Source: Pseudomonadota bacterium (GTDB lineage: Bacteria > Chloroflexota > UBA5177 > JAJPKF01). Taken from it: a DNA stretch of 64,000 nucleotides. The position numbers and the translations under genes are program-made. Shown here one piece after another: positions 63,045-64,000 of this stretch (within the stretch, counting starts at the first letter, position 1; each line of letters opens with the position of its first letter). The DNA is taken from positions 186,001-250,000 of the forward strand of contig JAJPKF010000020.1 of assembly GCA_021323865.1 (NCBI GenBank), read 5' to 3'. Below the pieces are notes generated by a model that was given only the letters and a program-made list of their open reading frames with translations, ran no database searches and was not told the DNA's origin.

Positions 63045-64000
63045 CTAGTCTGCGCTGCGCGTTCGCGGGTCAAGAATGGCGTTGGCTATGTCCGCGAGGA
63101 GGATGGCGCAGAGTACCGCGACCGTAACCATCAAGAACAGCGCCTGCATCAGCGGATAATCGTTGTTCTGTACTGATTGAAAGAAGAGAAAGCCGACTCC
63201 CGGGTAGTTGAACACGATCTCCACCAGGAGCAGACCGCTGACGACGAAGCCCAGTGACATCGCGAATCCTGCCAGGTTGGGAAGAACCGCATTTCGCCCG
63301 GCGTACTGCAGCATGATGCGCATCGGCGACAGACCCTTGGCGCGGGCCATTCGGACGTAATCCTCAGAGAGGGTTCCGATCATGTTGTTGCGCATGGTTA
63401 GGATCCACCCGCCGATCGCAGTGATGATGATGGTCCCGGCCGGGAGGATGGCATGGACAACGGCCTGCCGGATGAAGGACCACGAGAGAGAGATCCCGCC
63501 GTTGATGTCGTATCCGGCTCCGCTCGGAAGCCAGTGGTTGAGCACTGAGAAGAAGTAGATGGCCAGGAGCCCGATCCAGAAATATGGCACCGTGTTCAAA
63601 ACGATGAAGGATGGCGTCAGGAGGGCATCGAGTATTCCGGCGCGCCGCCAGGCGACCACCATGCCGATGAAGGTTCCCAGGACGAAACCGATGACGGTGG
63701 TTACGCCCGCCAGGGCCAGTGTCCAAGGGAGGGCTTCCATCACCACATGGCTCACGGGTTCCGGGAAGTAGCCGATTGAGAGGCCAAACTGCAGGTGAGC
63801 CATGTTGTTCAAGTAGTCGAGGTACTGGCTGAAGAAGCCCTCGTGGGGGTGGATGCCGAAGGCTACCTCAAATGCCTTGACCGTGGCCGGACTCAGCCGG
63901 CCCTTGTACTGGGCCATGAGAGCGGTCATGGGGCTGCCGGGCATCATGCGAGGCAGCAGGAAGTTGAGGGTCACCGCTGCCCAGAGGGTGATCACGAAGA
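63045..64000 (-). CDS. Peptide-type ABC transporter permease, DppB-like (5' end outside window)
   Basis: At least 317 residues of a DppB/OppB-like permease. The frame is open through the window edge (reads 'FVITLWAAVTLNFLLPRMMPGSP'), so the true start lies beyond 64000; about 10 more residues would be normal. The coupling loop 'EDYVRMARAKGLSPMRIMLQYAGRN' is intact. It heads the visible part of the second importer operon; a binding-protein gene is probably further upstream. Confidence 0.9.
   Translation of the reverse strand, partial: FVITLWAAVTLNFLLPRMMPGSPMTALMAQYKGRLSPATVKAFEVAFGIHPHEGFFSQYLDYLNNMAHLQFGLSIGYFPEPVSHVVMEALPWTLALAGVTTVIGFVLGTFIGMVVAWRRAGILDALLTPSFIVLNTVPYFWIGLLAIYFFSVLNHWLPSGAGYDINGGISLSWSFIRQAVVHAILPAGTIIITAIGGWILTMRNNMIGTLSEDYVRMARAKGLSPMRIMLQYAGRNAVLPNLAGFAMSLGFVVSGLLLVEIVFNYPGVGFLFFQSVQNNDYPLMQALFLMVTVAVLCAILLADIANAILDPRTRSAD

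Overview
High-GC bacterial chromosome segment carrying about 60 protein genes, one tRNA and the RNase P RNA. Start codons are often GTG or TTG, many genes overlap by ATGA/GTGA, and both strands are densely coded. The combination of DUF2298 ('YYY') giant membrane proteins, a split (two-gene) lycopene cyclase, a CtaG-type aa3 oxidase cluster and RNase J suggests a Chloroflexota/Dormibacterota-like or actinobacterium-adjacent soil lineage. This is inference; no 16S rRNA gene is present to settle it.

Region 1 (1-10.4 kb): the last codons of a probable sigma factor and its zinc-finger anti-sigma partner, then a complete dipeptide/oligopeptide ABC importer (binding protein, two permeases, two ATPases). 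Two perfect CRP-type operators (TGTGA-N6-TCACA) lie in front of the binding-protein gene and the first permease gene. A Crp/Fnr-family regulator with a CRP-like recognition helix is encoded at 25.4 kb. After the importer come a membrane protein of unknown function, a lipoprotein and an orphan permease with a degraded coupling loop.

Region 2 (10.4-20.5 kb, minus strand): HflX GTPase, then two neighbouring DUF2298 membrane proteins, one fused to an N-terminal GT39-like glycosyltransferase, then an MprF-like lysyl-lipid synthetase. This looks like an envelope glycosylation/lipid block.

Region 3 (20.6-30.4 kb): tRNA-Pro(UGG), PcrA helicase, TpiA, an FAD oxidoreductase, the Crp-type regulator, RNase P RNA next to a catalytically eroded RNase HI-like protein, an alpha/beta hydrolase, a glycosyltransferase, two tiny membrane proteins and RpiA.

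Region 4 (30.4-37.5 kb): a carotenoid cluster (crtYc-crtYd-crtI-crtB) divergent from a molybdopterin oxidoreductase, a glycosyltransferase, an acyltransferase-like protein and a methyltransferase. Glycosylated or acylated carotenoids are a plausible product.

Region 5 (37.5-44.6 kb): a heme-copper oxidase cluster (membrane protein, Sco, subunit I, subunit III-like, CtaG, a cupredoxin, subunit II). Subunit I has all metal ligands but lacks the standard D-channel aspartate and K-channel lysine.

Region 6 (44.6-52.6 kb): an RNase J overlapping a degenerate RNase J-like partner, a GH3 lipoprotein, a secreted phosphoesterase, a 43-residue membrane protein and an amidase.

Region 7 (52.6-59.6 kb): two divergent copies of a transmembrane flavin electron-transfer module (ferric-reductase-like NADH oxidoreductase plus covalent-FMN protein). 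One copy is followed by a frameshifted membrane protein and an ApbE remnant; the other keeps an intact ApbE.

Region 8 (59.5-64 kb, minus strand): a YdeI-family protein and a second peptide-type ABC importer whose first permease runs off the window.
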